DNA of 64,000 nt from NCBI GenBank assembly GCA_029948255.1, contig JALIZF010001396.1, positions 124,001-188,000 on the forward strand, in the 5' to 3' direction. The notes below the pieces were generated by a model. That model ran no database searches, was not told the origin of the DNA, and was given only the letters and a program-made list of their open reading frames with translations. Position 1 is the stretch's first letter. Every line of letters begins with the position of its first letter. Positions 13,201-29,456 of the stretch are shown piece by piece. This stretch comes from Telmatactis stephensoni. Its lineage: Eukaryota > Cnidaria > Anthozoa > Actiniaria > Isophelliidae. The position numbers and the translations under genes are program-made.

Positions 13201-13891
13201 ACATTTGACCGCCATTTTTCACATTTAAAAAAATAATCAAGTTGATGTATTTATACACTCTGAAACGTTTATTTGTGTAGCACACAATCATTCTTAAATA
13301 ACCAAAATGAATCACGATATTGTCATATGATGAACAAGTTCAGTCAAAGTACATTTAACGTTGTCAAGTGACTGGAGTTCTTGGAATAAAAAGATAAATT
13401 ATGGAGTTGATAAGTTAACACCCATTTGCACGGCTCATAAACTTTTGAATTGGGTTAAAGAAACAAGGTTTATAAGGTTTTCCGACGGCCACATCCATTT
13501 ATTAAACAACTGTATTCAACCATGGAACTAATTCAAGACATGTTAAGTCAAAATTCTGGAGTTTTGAGTTGTAATTTGCAACCGCGGCGAGCGAGAAGAA
13601 TGAGTCATCATGACTACGAAGCACACAGCTCACTACGTGAACGAATTCTTGGAAGATTAAAGCTAATAAATTCTTACCTCTATGTCTTCTTCTTTGATGT
13701 CCTTTGGCACCAAGAAATGCAGCCAGGACAATGATAATGATGATAAGAATTATGAGTACTGCAAGAGCTATAAACAATTTCACTTTACTAACAGCAACAA
13801 AATCTTTAGGAGCTTCTTCATCAGCAGTTTTCCCTTCGGGATCTGTCTTTAATGGGATTTGTTCGGCCTGCTGTACTTGTTGTGTGGCCAT
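1780..13891 (-). CDS. ANPEP-like: M1-family zinc membrane aminopeptidase (aminopeptidase N-like), 3' end outside window
   Basis: This gene encodes a type II membrane metallopeptidase that would remove N-terminal residues from peptides outside the cell. Twelve phase-consistent exons give 635 codons: 13678-13891, 12804-13061, 11806-11989, 9636-9906, 8530-8644, 7486-7640, 6812-6928, 5089-5208, 4718-4786, 3439-3602, 2642-2754 and 1780-1904. The start ATG at 13891 opens a short cytoplasmic tail and one membrane segment (residues about 38-60, rich in I/L/V). Family landmarks follow: [13 protein letters not shown], the zinc site HEIVH (about 394-398, created across the exon 6/7 junction) followed after exactly 18 residues by Glu417 in WLNE, and the likely transition-state Tyr476. 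The usual GAMEN motif reads IAMEN (about 357-361). Exon 12 ends in the GYYRVNYDD region, so about 300-350 C-terminal residues are missing. The exon 5 start (8644) was chosen because it keeps phase and gives VELFAQP, matching the family. Confidence 0.9.
1975..2270. mobile_element. Palindromic MITE in aminopeptidase intron
   Basis: The left arm (about 1960-2020, containing CTAATCGATGCACAGATGACG) is repeated in reverse complement at about 2040-2100. The flanking part contains the CCAATCAGAGCGCGCGT motif twice (about 2143 and 2217). A related, more diverged copy lies at 21360-21610. Confidence 0.6.
2424..2610. repeat. Dispersed repeat, copy 1 (second copy 29050-29245)
   Basis: The segment runs from TTCTGTTTTCTCCC through AAAATTAAGCTCAAAGATAT to a GC-rich end (AAGCCCGCGAAAACTCGCGC). 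The same order and nearly the same bases occur at 29050-29245. It codes for nothing recognisable. Confidence 0.7.
2776..2986. repeat. 37-bp tandem repeat, about 5.5 copies
   Basis: The unit TTCTACCATGGTTATCATGG + CTGGTAAAATGACCTTA is repeated head to tail with few substitutions. It lies in the intron just 5' (in gene sense) of the exon at 2642-2754. Confidence 0.9.
3010..3144. mobile_element. TA-flanked MITE family M1, copy A
   Basis: The ends GAACAGATTTCGTATGAGAG and the inverted GTGAAATCCACTC are flanked by TA. The interior is rich in CGGCAC/GTGCCG. This is one of seven full copies of the same family in the window. Confidence 0.75.
4443..4694. repeat. GGAA/GGGA tetranucleotide microsatellite
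   Basis: A purine-rich (GGAA)n/(GGGA)n tract in the intron between aminopeptidase exons 9 (4718-4786) and 10 (3439-3602). It produces a false Pro/Ser-rich ORF on the minus strand. Confidence 0.95.
5285..5560. repeat. (GACGAA)n then (GAA)n microsatellite
   Basis: About 32 perfect GACGAA units run into GAA repeats and end near 5560. They create a Lys-Thr repeat frame on the plus strand and a poly-Ser/Phe frame on the minus strand, neither a gene. The array lies about 75 bp from the acceptor of aminopeptidase exon 8 (5089-5208). Confidence 0.95.
5905..6150. mobile_element. Palindromic MITE
   Basis: The left arm (GTATTGATGTCTGTGCGATG, then GACTAAGGCTATTTTTAG) is repeated as the reverse complement on the right (CTAAAAATAGCCTTAGTC, then CATCGCACAGACATCAATAC). 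The arms are about 100 bp around a GC-rich centre. Confidence 0.8.
6336..6715. mobile_element. Palindromic element with ACGTCCGT motifs
   Basis: GATGAGGTTCCCATTCTCGC at about 6340 is answered by GCGAGAACGGGAACCTCATC at about 6638. The internal motif GCGTGACGTCCG occurs at about 6429 and 6690, inverted at about 6585. Small ORFs across it are mirror images of each other and not genes. Confidence 0.7.
7205..7390 (-). mobile_element. Probable non-LTR retrotransposon 3' tail with (ATTG)n
   Basis: Read on the minus strand, CACATCAGCCTTTCGGCTGC is followed by AATAAAG and about ten ATTG units (7231-7272). This is the form of a LINE or LINE-mobilised 3' end. Next to it (7198-7230) is GTGACGTCACGGCAGCCATC, which recurs at 60345-60450. 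Confidence 0.5.
8165..8290. mobile_element. Palindromic MITE, arms about 50 bp
   Basis: GTGCAGATTTAGAGCAC and GGGGATTGATCAGAAC are matched in reverse order by GTTCTGATCAATCCCC and GTGCTCTAAATCTGCAC. It lies in the intron between aminopeptidase exons 5 (8530-8644) and 6 (7486-7640). Confidence 0.8.
9175..9525. repeat. Degenerate repeats of CCAGGAGTTTTCCAGG
   Basis: The motif TTCCAGGAGTTTTCCAGG recurs irregularly at about 9210, 9450 and 9490, in an intron. I see no coding signal. Confidence 0.5.
10385..10516. mobile_element. Palindromic MITE, CCCTGGG...CCAGGGGTTTAT ends
   Basis: ACCCTGGGCTCCAGGGGTTT at 10386 is answered by AAACCCCTGGCACCCAGGGT at 10494. A related element with CCTGGTCCCAGAGGCGATT ends lies at 25265-25427 in a ferrochelatase intron. 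Confidence 0.75.
12551..12662. mobile_element. Palindromic MITE
   Basis: GAAGTTTTGTGAATAAATGA is followed by its reverse complement TCATTTATTCACAAAACTTC after about 27 bp. The hairpin stem is over 45 bp. It sits in the intron between aminopeptidase exons 2 (12804-13061) and 3 (11806-11989). Confidence 0.8.
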
Positions 13892-15059
13892 GTCGAACTA
13901 AAGAAGCTCGTATAAAAGCCGAGGAAGATAAAGCCTTCCAGCTTTCGTTGACCCAACCCAGCGTCCAGCTGAACTGTTTGTGCCAGACAGCTAGAGCGTG
14001 ACGAAAGCAACGTCACGCAACTACAAATCTTCGGCTGGATAACTGTACAGGCCGAGTTTTGCAGCTAAGAGCTGATGTGGGCCTGTTTTCTCTCACACTC
14101 ACTACCTCAACATTAAATTATTTTGCAAAAATTGCTCATCTCACATTGAATTGGATTAAATATTATAAAATAATGTAGATCGCTCTGATTGGCTGATTAA
14201 CTGTGTTCATGTCACTGTCAAGAATGACATAGCCGTGTTTCATGTGCCTGTCAAGACTATTATAAGATCATGGAAATGACATCACGACCCGCCTAGGCCT
14301 TGGAATAAAATACTTTTGTATTTTGATTTTTTTAAGTAAAGGAATTTTCTCTGATAAAAACAAATAAATTCAGCGGAATTGCACGAAAATCAAATTATCC
14401 AAAGTACAATAGGGTACGGAAGATGTTATTTCGGTTCGCATAAATGTTGACCTATATTCATTAGAAACTAGCCGTTTCTAAGATAGAAAGTGCAGCGAAA
14501 AACCATGGAACAACTGGATTATCCTGGGTTTTCAACATCGCTGAAAATCTCATCAAAAGAACACTGTCTTGCCCGCCAGAAATGTCACGAAATAACTCGT
14601 TAGTAACCTGGAAGTTTGATCAATATAAGTGCGCTTCCTTCTTCCCAGTCCTCCTTGACAACGGCTATAAGCCGTAATGTACAATGTATAATACACCTGA
14701 ATGTCCGAAAACTATATATTTTAACTCGAGTCTTTCCACAACAATGGTAAAATGCTTGGAAATTACAACAAGCGTAACTAGTGGCACTTATGCATGAACA
14801 GGCTAGAAGGAAAAAACGCGGCCGCTCTTAACCACAGGAAGCCCATGAAATATTTACTGCCCAAATTTTTTTCATATTATTACTATTTCGGATTTTTTAA
14901 CTCATTGCGTAGCTAGTTCAAATATAGAATAGGCAAACTAATATCAAAAGATACCGTAAAATCTTTATTATTTTAGCTTTCTTCCTTTTAATAAATCTGA
15001 TAAATTCTGTTTGGGTTTCCTGTGGTTTTAACATTAGCTATCTTCAATTTTTTAACTCA
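13892..15059. other. Intergenic region upstream of the aminopeptidase
   Basis: This holds the aminopeptidase 5'UTR and promoter, whose start site I cannot place. At about 14050-14090 a short stretch (GCTGATGTGGGCCTG) resembles the LINE-tail sequence at 7300. No other gene is visible. Confidence 0.5.
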
Positions 15060-15069
15060 TTCAGTTTAA

Positions 15070-15808
15070 CAAAATGAGGATGGTTTTGAGTTGTCTGTCC
15101 TCTTATTGACACACTCTTGACGTCATAAAATGTTCCGCAAAACTCAAGTGGAATCACGAGCGCAGAGATAAAAGTTAAAAAATCCTTATCAAACCGGACA
15201 ATAGAACGAGCCGGTGTGCGCCGAAACGCGTCATCGATCAGTGTGTCTGTCCTCTTATTGACACACTCTAATCAACCAATCAGATTGTGAGATTAGTATC
15301 AAGTGTTGTAAAAATTTGTTTATTTAGAGACTAGTATAACCTTACAGAATGTAACATTCAGTTTTGAGCATAGATATCGTCTTTCGTTTTCAATTTGTCG
15401 AACGTTTTCTTAAAAAGTCGTACAAGGCTTCCTTGGCTAAAAACATTGTTGGCTAGAAGGCAGGCAGCTAATGACTATTGCATGCAAATTATCATTTTAC
15501 AATACTTGATACTAATCTCGCGATCTGGTTGGTTAGAGTGTGCCAATAAGAGGACAGACACACTGCTGACGCGTTTCGGCGCGCGCGCACGTTCTGTTGC
15601 CCTGTTTGAAAAGGATTTTTTAACTTTAATCTCAAATAATTGTTGTAAAAAACGAATTGAAGATGGTTTTGAGTTGTCTGTCCTCTTATTGACACACTCT
15701 TGACACCATAAAATGTTCAAAACTTTGCAGTGAAACCACTCGCTGCGCTCGTGATTTTCAATTCCACTTGAGTTTTGAACATTTTATGACGTCAAGAGTG
15801 TGTCAATA
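15070..15808. mobile_element. Cluster of inverted copies of a TTGAGTTGTCTGTCCTCTTA element
   Basis: TGTCTGTCCTCTTATTGACA occurs at about 15094, 15244 and 15675, and inverted at about 15537. GACGTCATAAAATGTTC and its reverse also recur, pairing 15120 with 15780. It is a nest of palindromic MITE copies. The large foldback at 15813 is inserted in its right part, and the host sequence (AGAGGACAGACAACTC) resumes at 17595. Confidence 0.65.
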
Positions 15809-15812
15809 TTAA

Positions 15813-17590
15813 GGTAGCTCGGTCTAGTTTTTTTCACGGTCAACTAGCGACGCTTAAACAGCCGTAGCTCCCGCTCCAGAGCGTCTTTTGCCAAGATCTT
15901 TTCACACTTGTCTAGATATAGAATGAAGTTTTTTAAAAAGTAATTTTATTGAAATCCGTTTTATTTTAGTGAAGAAATCATTATGTCGTCTTCTTTACTT
16001 AAAGCTCATTTTCGAGAAAAATCGGTCTAAACTTTTAGAGCCACATATCTAACGGTAAAGTTGTTAGCTAGGTCTACATTCTGAGGCAGTGTCAAAAAAA
16101 TCGTACTCATAGTTTTTGAATAAAAACGGTTTTATTTTTTGTATACAAAAATTCATATGTTTTGTACTATTTACGATAACAACCCACTCTGACAAGATAC
16201 AACAAAATCCTTGCTCCCAGTTATTGCCAAGTCTAAGTTCTACACTTTCTGTGATTTTCAATAGATTCAGCCAAGACAATGATTTTTGAGAGTGGTATAA
16301 GTCATGTAATATTTTTGTTCATTTTCTCGCAAAACCTGAAATTTTTGCTTCTGAACGCGCTAATCAAAAAATCGTCGATGAATTTTCTTTTAATTTCCAC
16401 TATTAATTATTCAGGTTATGTCCAATTATGGTTCCACGTTGGTAATCGAAAGAATACCTCTAAGGTGCTCAAATAAAATTTCAAACTTAGGTATATTTGC
16501 CGGATTTGCTTCTGCCGCGGCTGTTTTGCTGAAGCAGTGTTGATTTCGCCGTGTAGTTTGAGTCACACATATTTGCATGCTTTTTCTGTTGTCACATTAC
16601 GCACGTGCTGATCGACCGTGCGGAAATATTCAATTCGACGACAGGCTCACAATTTTGCATATTGACAGTTTTTTGACAAAATATCAGCTTGTCTTTTGCG
16701 GCGGTGGTTATATGCCTTCTTCAACATTTTCTTTCCACAACAGCAATTTTACTAAGACTTCTGTCGTCGAATTGAATATTTCCGCACGGTCGATCAGCAC
16801 GTGCGTAATGTGACAACAGAAAAAGCATGCAAATATGTGTGACTCAAACTACACGGCGAAAACAACACTGCTTCAGCAAAACAGCCGCGGCAGAAGCAAA
16901 TGCAAATATACCTAAGTTTGAAATTTTATTTGAGCACCTTAGAGGTATTCTTTCGATTACCAACGTGGAACCATAATTGGACATATTCTGAATAATTAAT
17001 AGCGGAAATTAAAAGAAAATTCATCGACGATTTTTTGATTAGCGCGTTCAGAAGCAAAAATTTCAGGTTTTGCGAGAAAATGAACAAAAATGTTACATGA
17101 CTTGTACCACTCTTAAAAATCATTGTCTTGGCCGAATCTATTGAAAATCACAGAAAGTGTAGAACTTAGACTTGGTAATAACTGGGAGCAAGGATTTTGT
17201 TGTATCTTGTCAGAGTGGGTTGTTATCGTAAATAGTACAAAACATATGAATTTTTGTATACAAAAAAATAAAACCGTTTTTATTCAAAAACTATGAGTAC
17301 GATTTTTTTGACACTGCCTCAGAATGTAGACCTAGCTAACAACTTTACCGTTGGATATGTGGCTCTAAAAGTTTAGACCGATTTTTCTCGAAAATGAGCT
17401 TTAAGTAAAGAAGACGACATAATGATTTCTTCACTAAAATAAAACGGATTTCAATAAAATTACTTTTTAAAAAACTTCATTCTATATCTAGACAAGTGTG
17501 AAAAGATCTTGGCAAAAGACGCTCTGGAGCGGGAGCTACGGCTGTTTAAACGTCGCTAGTTGACCGTGAAAAAAACTAGACCGAGCTACC
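15813..17590. mobile_element. Giant palindromic (foldback) element with TTAA ends
   Basis: The element begins GGTAGCTCGGTCTAG and ends CTAGACCGAGCTACC, each end flanked by TTAA (15809-15812 and 17591-17594). The two arms (about 15813-16645 and about 16762-17590) are near-perfect reverse complements, with a loop of only about 115 bp. Short ORFs occur in mirrored pairs, such as 16279-16476 plus and 16926-17123 minus; none resembles a transposase. TTAA flanks suggest piggyBac-type mobilisation, which is inference. Confidence 0.85.
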
Positions 17591-17837
17591 TTAAAGAGGA
17601 CAGACAACTCAAGACCATCTTCAATTTGTTAATTCGTGTATAGCGGCTGTAGCTCGTGACGGGAAGGGGGGAGGGAGAGGGAGATATAAGAGCGTTATTC
17701 CATCCTCTCCCAGGCATTTGTTGGCCGTTGTCGTTCTTTTGTTGTTGTTGTTGGTTTTTTTTTTCTGTTTTGGAGGTATTTGAAATATCCCTAAAACCCC
17801 AAGGAACGTCTGCTTTGTACATACACTGGAATTTTTT

Positions 17838-18050
17838 TGCTTATTTCCTACGATAGGAAATATCTAGGAAATTGCATTTTCCTGTAATAGGAACTAGATA
17901 AAATGTAGGAAAATACATTTTCTCCATATTAATTTCCTAGATATTTCAGTTCTATATGCATTTTCCTAGATATTTCCTACCTTTTCATTTTCCTATCGAA
18001 ATATCCAGGAAAATGCAATTTCCTATGATAAGGAATATCTATTTTATTAC
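17838..18050. repeat. Palindromic cluster of TTTCCTAGATATTTCC motifs
   Basis: Variants of AGGAAATATCTAGGAAATTGCATTTTCCT appear in both directions at least six times within about 210 bp. The outer pair (TTCCTACGATAGGAAATATC / GATAAGGAATATC) is inverted. No coding signal. Confidence 0.6.
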
Positions 18051-18571
18051 TGTATTTATAGATGTATCATGATCGTCAAAATTATCACAAATCTTATAGC
18101 TACTTACTATGATCATCATTGTTTGTTTGTAGTGGTCCCATTGTGCTTCCCGGCCACTTTCCTTTCATAGACAGCATTACTCATGCAATTGAAAGTGCAG
18201 ATGAGCTAAAGTTAAGTTAAAACTTAAAATCCGAAACTCAGTGAATTATTGTAACTTTAGTTCCAATAACATGCAACAGGCAACGTGTCCGAGTTCTGCT
18301 TCGATATTTCTCATTAAACTGAACAGTCATGATCACTAGAATTGTTTTCATCCAAATTTAACTTGAATTTCGTGAATTGTAAAACAATCAAAAATCAATT
18401 ATTGTTTTACATAACAGGAAATTGCCAAAGCAGGTGCATGAATAAAAATTCGTTTTGAGTGGATTTTCACGAGAAGAAACTTTATATCACAACTTTATAT
18501 ACAGTATATATAGACTCGACTTATTTCGACTAATTTTAGATTAAGGTTGTCGCCGGCCAATCTGGGACTTA

Positions 18572-18702
18572 GGGGCTGTTTATATGGAGCCGAGTTGTCC
18601 CTGCTAGGAGGGATAACTCTTTTGTTTTCTTTTACCTTGGGGACACAAAACAAAGAGTTATCCCTCCTAGCAGGGACAACTCGGCTCCATATAAACAGCC
18701 CC
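18572..18702. mobile_element. Near-perfect hairpin MITE, TTA target duplication
   Basis: GGGGCTGTTTATATGGAGCC starts the element and GGCTCCATATAAACAGCCCC ends it, with TTA on both sides (18569-18571 and 18703-18705). The arms are about 60 bp. A 3-bp TTA duplication fits PIF/Harbinger-type insertion (family knowledge; the assignment is inference). Confidence 0.85.
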
Positions 18703-18705
18703 TTA

Positions 18706-19749
18706 GTATATGATAATAAATGGATAAATTCTTAATGCAAGTAACCATGCACGAACTTTGGTCCGTTTATGAGAAGCCTTCCCACGGGAGCCTAGACGAA
18801 GCTAGACGAGGGGTCCATAAATCTTTTCTTTATTAAGAAAACTATCATAAATAAAAGAAATAATTCATATATACTATAACGTGTAAGTTTTGATTTCGAC
18901 CCTGCAGCACGTGCACCTTAATCTTTCAAAGAAAAGTTGAAACGAGTGCTTTGTAGTTCCTGTTGTCATCCGATGCATAGCAACGAACTTTAAAACCATG
19001 TTTTATAATTCTGTGTTTCTCAACTATTGATTAGGTGTATGAAACTGAGGTTATTTTTGGGGCGCAATTTATAACTATACTCCTAGTCCCAAAACAATAT
19101 CATTAATCAATCGAAAACTGTGTTCTTCCGCATGTGGGACCAGTTTATGTGATTCGTTACGTTTCCCACTTCCTGTTTACGTACTTAAGGATAGTCGTCG
19201 TCGTTATTTGTTAGTCAGTTTAAATTAATACAGGATTTTAAACTTTATTGTAAAACTCCCTGAAGAAGTCTAGAGAGTTAGAGTATAGACGAAACGTGTA
19301 GGAGAAAAACGTTTTACAACCTAGCATTCGTAGTGCTGCTCACTGGTTCCCTTTATTTTATTTTTTTTAAAGCCCGCTATTTGACTCGACGGTTTTATTA
19401 CTACTGCTCATTACTGCATGCTTTTGTACACGTATCAAGATCGTAAAATTATCACACTCAATCTTAATTAGCTAGTTATATACTTCGATCTCATAAGTCT
19501 TATTAAAAGTATGACAGATCGATTTGTTAGGTGGCGTCAGGTAATAGGAGCGTCATGACAGTCTATTGACAATTAGCATCTCGTATACTCCAAAACACGG
19601 CAATTTTTCAGCTGCTAGTTTTCTAGAAGTGTAGTGGTTGTAAAAAAAAGGGCAGTGTAAAGAGGTAGTTATTGGTTAGTATATGCTGACCTGTCAACTA
19701 AAATGAAAAAATAAAGAATAAAAACAACAGCAACAACAACATCATCATC

Positions 19750-19784
<35 letters not shown>

Positions 19785-19880
19785 CCGTAGGTACTCTAAA
19801 AGATGCTTGATTGACCAATGGCTGATAACTGGAACGCTGAACTACAACTCACTTATATTTGAAAAACACACATTTTTTAT
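18706..19880. other. Intergenic DNA between aminopeptidase and ferrochelatase
   Basis: No gene is seen. It contains the hammerhead-like element at 19248-19319 and an (AAC)n microsatellite at about 19727-19785. Confidence 0.5.
19248..19319 (+). mobile_element. Hammerhead-ribozyme-like motif, possible Penelope-like retroelement remnant
   Basis: A CTGAAGA core (19260-19266) is followed by a short helix (GTCTA 19268-19272 with TAGAC 19286-19290) and GAAACGT (19291-19297). ACGT pairs with ACGT at 19309-19312, and outer TTGTAA/TTACAA (19248-19253 and 19314-19319) can close a third helix. The order matches a hammerhead fold, with one extra A after the core and a 6-nt gap before it. Penelope-like elements are known to carry such ribozymes. 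Activity is not implied. Confidence 0.35.
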
Positions 19881-19886
19881 TTTATT
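19881..19886 (-). terminator. Probable polyadenylation signal of ferrochelatase
   Basis: AATAAA on the minus strand, about 174 bases past the ferrochelatase stop codon, in an A-rich context (AATAAAATAAAAA). Confidence 0.5.
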
Positions 19887-20059
19887 AATAAACATAGCCT
19901 ATCTAATCATAGCATCATTCTTAGGTTCCTTTTGCTACATAACTCTATAAATACGACTTAACCTACACTGATTACAATTTGTGATATTCAAACTTGTTTC
20001 TAAAATACATTCTATCTTGAAATTCCTTACAGCAAGCTACGTGAATTTTGTCATAAAAG

Positions 20060-26425
<6,366 letters not shown>

Positions 26426-28475
26426 GTTCTGGAAACTAATTTCTGCAGCGCGCTTGACACGTACGCTGTTTTCATCCCACTGTCAGTCTGATAATCCGTC
26501 TGATAGGTACTAGGTAGCCGCGCAGTTGACCAAAACAGGAAGCCCAATGAGTTTGAGTTGTGCATGTTATGACTGTGTACCTTTTTTCGTGGCACGTAAA
26601 GCTATTCTGAAAGCAAAAAGAACGAGGAGAAGAAGAAGAAATACTAACATTCGAAGAAATTCAATCAAAACTCCAATGTTTTGGCCGCCACCATGTTGGA
26701 TGAGGGTGAGCAATGACTTATGGGATATGCACTGAGCGTACTGCGGATAAAATATCCGTGCACCGGAAAAAATTAATAAATGTACTCCATGAAAGTCATG
26801 CTGTTTTAACCATTCTATTAAGCTTGCTTATAGAAAAATAATGACAGCGTAACGAGTAACAATACCAGGTGGAAACATCGTTTTGTCTATAAATCAGTTC
26901 CCTCATACTAATTGTTTTTCTCAGATATACGCGGTCCCGGCATGAGTCCAGGCGTCACTAAAATTAAACGTGGTGACACCCGGGGGTGACACGAAACTTC
27001 TACTAAATGGAATTTCAAAGCGTTTTTCAGTTTTAAAAATATAGAAACAAACAAACAAAGGGCAACACGTGCTAACTGCAATTTTACATTGAAACATTGT
27101 TGAAAGTCATACTGCATTTATATACTGAGTACATAGTGAAAGTTTAGCAACTCGAGGTCAAATATGATCTATAAATCATCTCCATTGGTATATATAGTGG
27201 CAGGTGAAAGACGATGAGACTATGGTTGTATGGTCACTTCAGATCAAGGCTCTATAGCCGGATAGGCACTCTCGTTCAAGAATAGCTTTTATGATTTCTC
27301 TCATTGATAAACTTGAGAACCACTACAGTAGTGATGCAATTAAATTAATCTGTTCAAGCTCACAGACAAAGGGAGCGACGGCCCATGAGAGAAAACTATA
27401 ATTAAAAACGTAAATGTGCGTCGTGTGATAATCCGGCTGCATGGTTGTAGATAGTCGCAGATAATGTTAACTCCAGTTCAGTACAGAAGGCTTTCACGTC
27501 CCGGTCGCCATAACTATTCGTGCCGGATGTCAAATGATTTCGATAGCGAATCGAACTCCCGAGGGTTTCGTTTATACAGATTTTACTATAATTTCTTGCC
27601 GAGTCTCAATCACCTTTGGAAATGAAAATTTAAACCCAAAAATTCAAACACACAAAGCAAATATTTTATGAAAACGTACATAGTACTGTATTTATTTGTG
27701 AATTGTTAAATACCACACCTTGGGTAGTGCCAGGGGTCTAAGGACCTTTCAATGGGTGTGGTGTGGTAAGATTACGCCGGCCCTAACAGCCAGAGTATAA
27801 ATGCTAAACTACATATCATTATTGAATAGAGTCGGCTGATAACCCTTAGTCCTATCAGGCACTGATCAACTTTCATCATTATTGCTTATTGAAACGTTTT
27901 GTTTTTTTGTTTTTAATATTATACAAATTAATTTTATAACTCCGACTTGAGTAATTCTTTTCCCACCCTCTTTCTACCTCTAATGGCTTGCTACTATAAA
28001 GACTAAACATTTTGTAGGAAATCCCCTCCCACAAGATGACAATATGTTCATTCAATAATGCACGGAGTTAAAGGGGGACGACGATCAAAATCGGTTAAAA
28101 TTGGAAATGGATTATTCCTAGTTGAAGTAACTCAGTGATGACAATAAATGCATATGAATAATCACTTTCCCCAAAATTCTGCATTTTAAGCTCATTATCA
28201 CCGAAAATTTTGAATTTAAAAGCCAAAAGAAAAATAGGTTTGAGTAAATGACGTCATTTACTCACAATTTAGATGCTAATATACTTGATAATTTTGATCT
28301 GTCCCTATTGAATATAAATAAAATCTTGATGTTGCTGTGTGATTATACGAGCCATATAGGTACGTTCAACCGAATTTCAAGTCATTTTCAAATTTTATCG
28401 TCGTCCCACTTTAAAAATCGTCCTTGTTTAAAGTTCCGGACCTTCCGTTTAAGCCTGGTTTACACTAGTAACATA
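26426..28475. other. Intergenic region upstream of ferrochelatase
   Basis: It includes the ferrochelatase promoter just above 26425. No protein gene can be supported. A short palindrome (CCACACCTTGGGTAGTGCC... GGTGTGGTGTGG) lies at about 27713-27770. Confidence 0.5.
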
Positions 28476-28633
28476 AAGCAGATTTCGTTGCACTGAAGAC
28501 AAAAACTGTGAAGACGGCACGGTCACCGTACGGTATGGTTACGACAAGAATTTCGGATGTTTTTATAGACAACACGTTACTGATACGGTCACCGCACGGC
28601 GTGGTGACCGTCATACTCATACGAAAACTGCTC
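28476..28633. mobile_element. TA-flanked MITE family M1, copy C
   Basis: AAGCAGATTTCG at the left, CATACGAAAACTGCTC at the right, flanked by TA. GGCACGGTCACCGTACGG fills the left half. Copy D follows about 30 bp away. Confidence 0.8.
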
Positions 28634-28663
28634 TAAGCATAGACAAAAGCAAGAACAGACTTA

Positions 28664-28803
28664 GAGCGGTTTGTATGAGTGGGAAACGTACAACGTACCG
28701 TAACCGTGTCAGTGCCGTATGTCAGTAAAAACATTCGATATTCCTGCCGTAACCGTACCGTGCGGTGACCGTTCCGTTTTCACCAGTCATACGAAATTGT
28801 CTC
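28664..28803. mobile_element. TA-flanked MITE family M1, copy D
   Basis: GAGCGGTTTGTATGAGTGGG at the left, CATACGAAATTGTCTC at the right, TA on both sides. Confidence 0.8.
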
Positions 28804-29049
28804 TAGTACGCAGACTTAGAAATGTAATATGCTAGCTCGTTAGCTGCGCTTTTCATTTATGTGATTTATGCGATTCTGCGTATGTTGCGAGCATTATGCT
28901 TGTGTCACTACAGTGAACAACGCCTACAACTGATTGTACTAAAGTAAAAATATTCCATCAGAATTTATACTGTTAACAAATTGCAGATTGTATTTGGGTC
29001 CAAAAAGTTATTATCTTCGAGTTACATGACGAAATTGATGCATAAATGT

Positions 29050-29245
29050 AAAAATTGTTTCTGTCAGTACATTTCTGTTTTCTCCCGTACTCATGATCAA
29101 AATTAAGCTCAAAGATATATGTGAAAATTTAAAGAAAACAATTCTAAAAATATTGCTTGGGATTCTGTGATCAAGACGCGGCCGCGCGTAAGCCCGCGAA
29201 AACTCGCGCATGCGCAGTCGTTTTGCCGCGCGCGGTGTCTAGGTA
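29050..29245. repeat. Dispersed repeat, copy 2 (see 2424-2610)
   Basis: It shares the TTCTGTTTTCTCCC, AAAATTAAGCTCAAAGATAT and AAGCCCGCGAAAACTCGCGC blocks, in the same order and strand, with 2424-2610. Confidence 0.7.
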
Positions 29246-29456
29246 GGAATCGAGATCGTTCCCGGATGTAGAGGACGAGACTGGTCGTAACGTAGCTGCG
29301 TAATATTCGCGTAATATTATGTAAGATTTCTCACAATCCAACTTTTCTTTGTTGTGTTTCAGAACTTTAAGATTGTACTCGTTCATAACGAAGAGGTAAT
29401 ACTTTATGTAAAAAATTCTAGTCTGTGTATAGCTATTATAAAAATTACTTCAAATT

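Noticed and set aside
16064..17123. Mirrored ORFs of 60-70 codons inside the large palindrome
   Set aside because: They are the same sequence read from both arms; no family match and no reason to think they are expressed.
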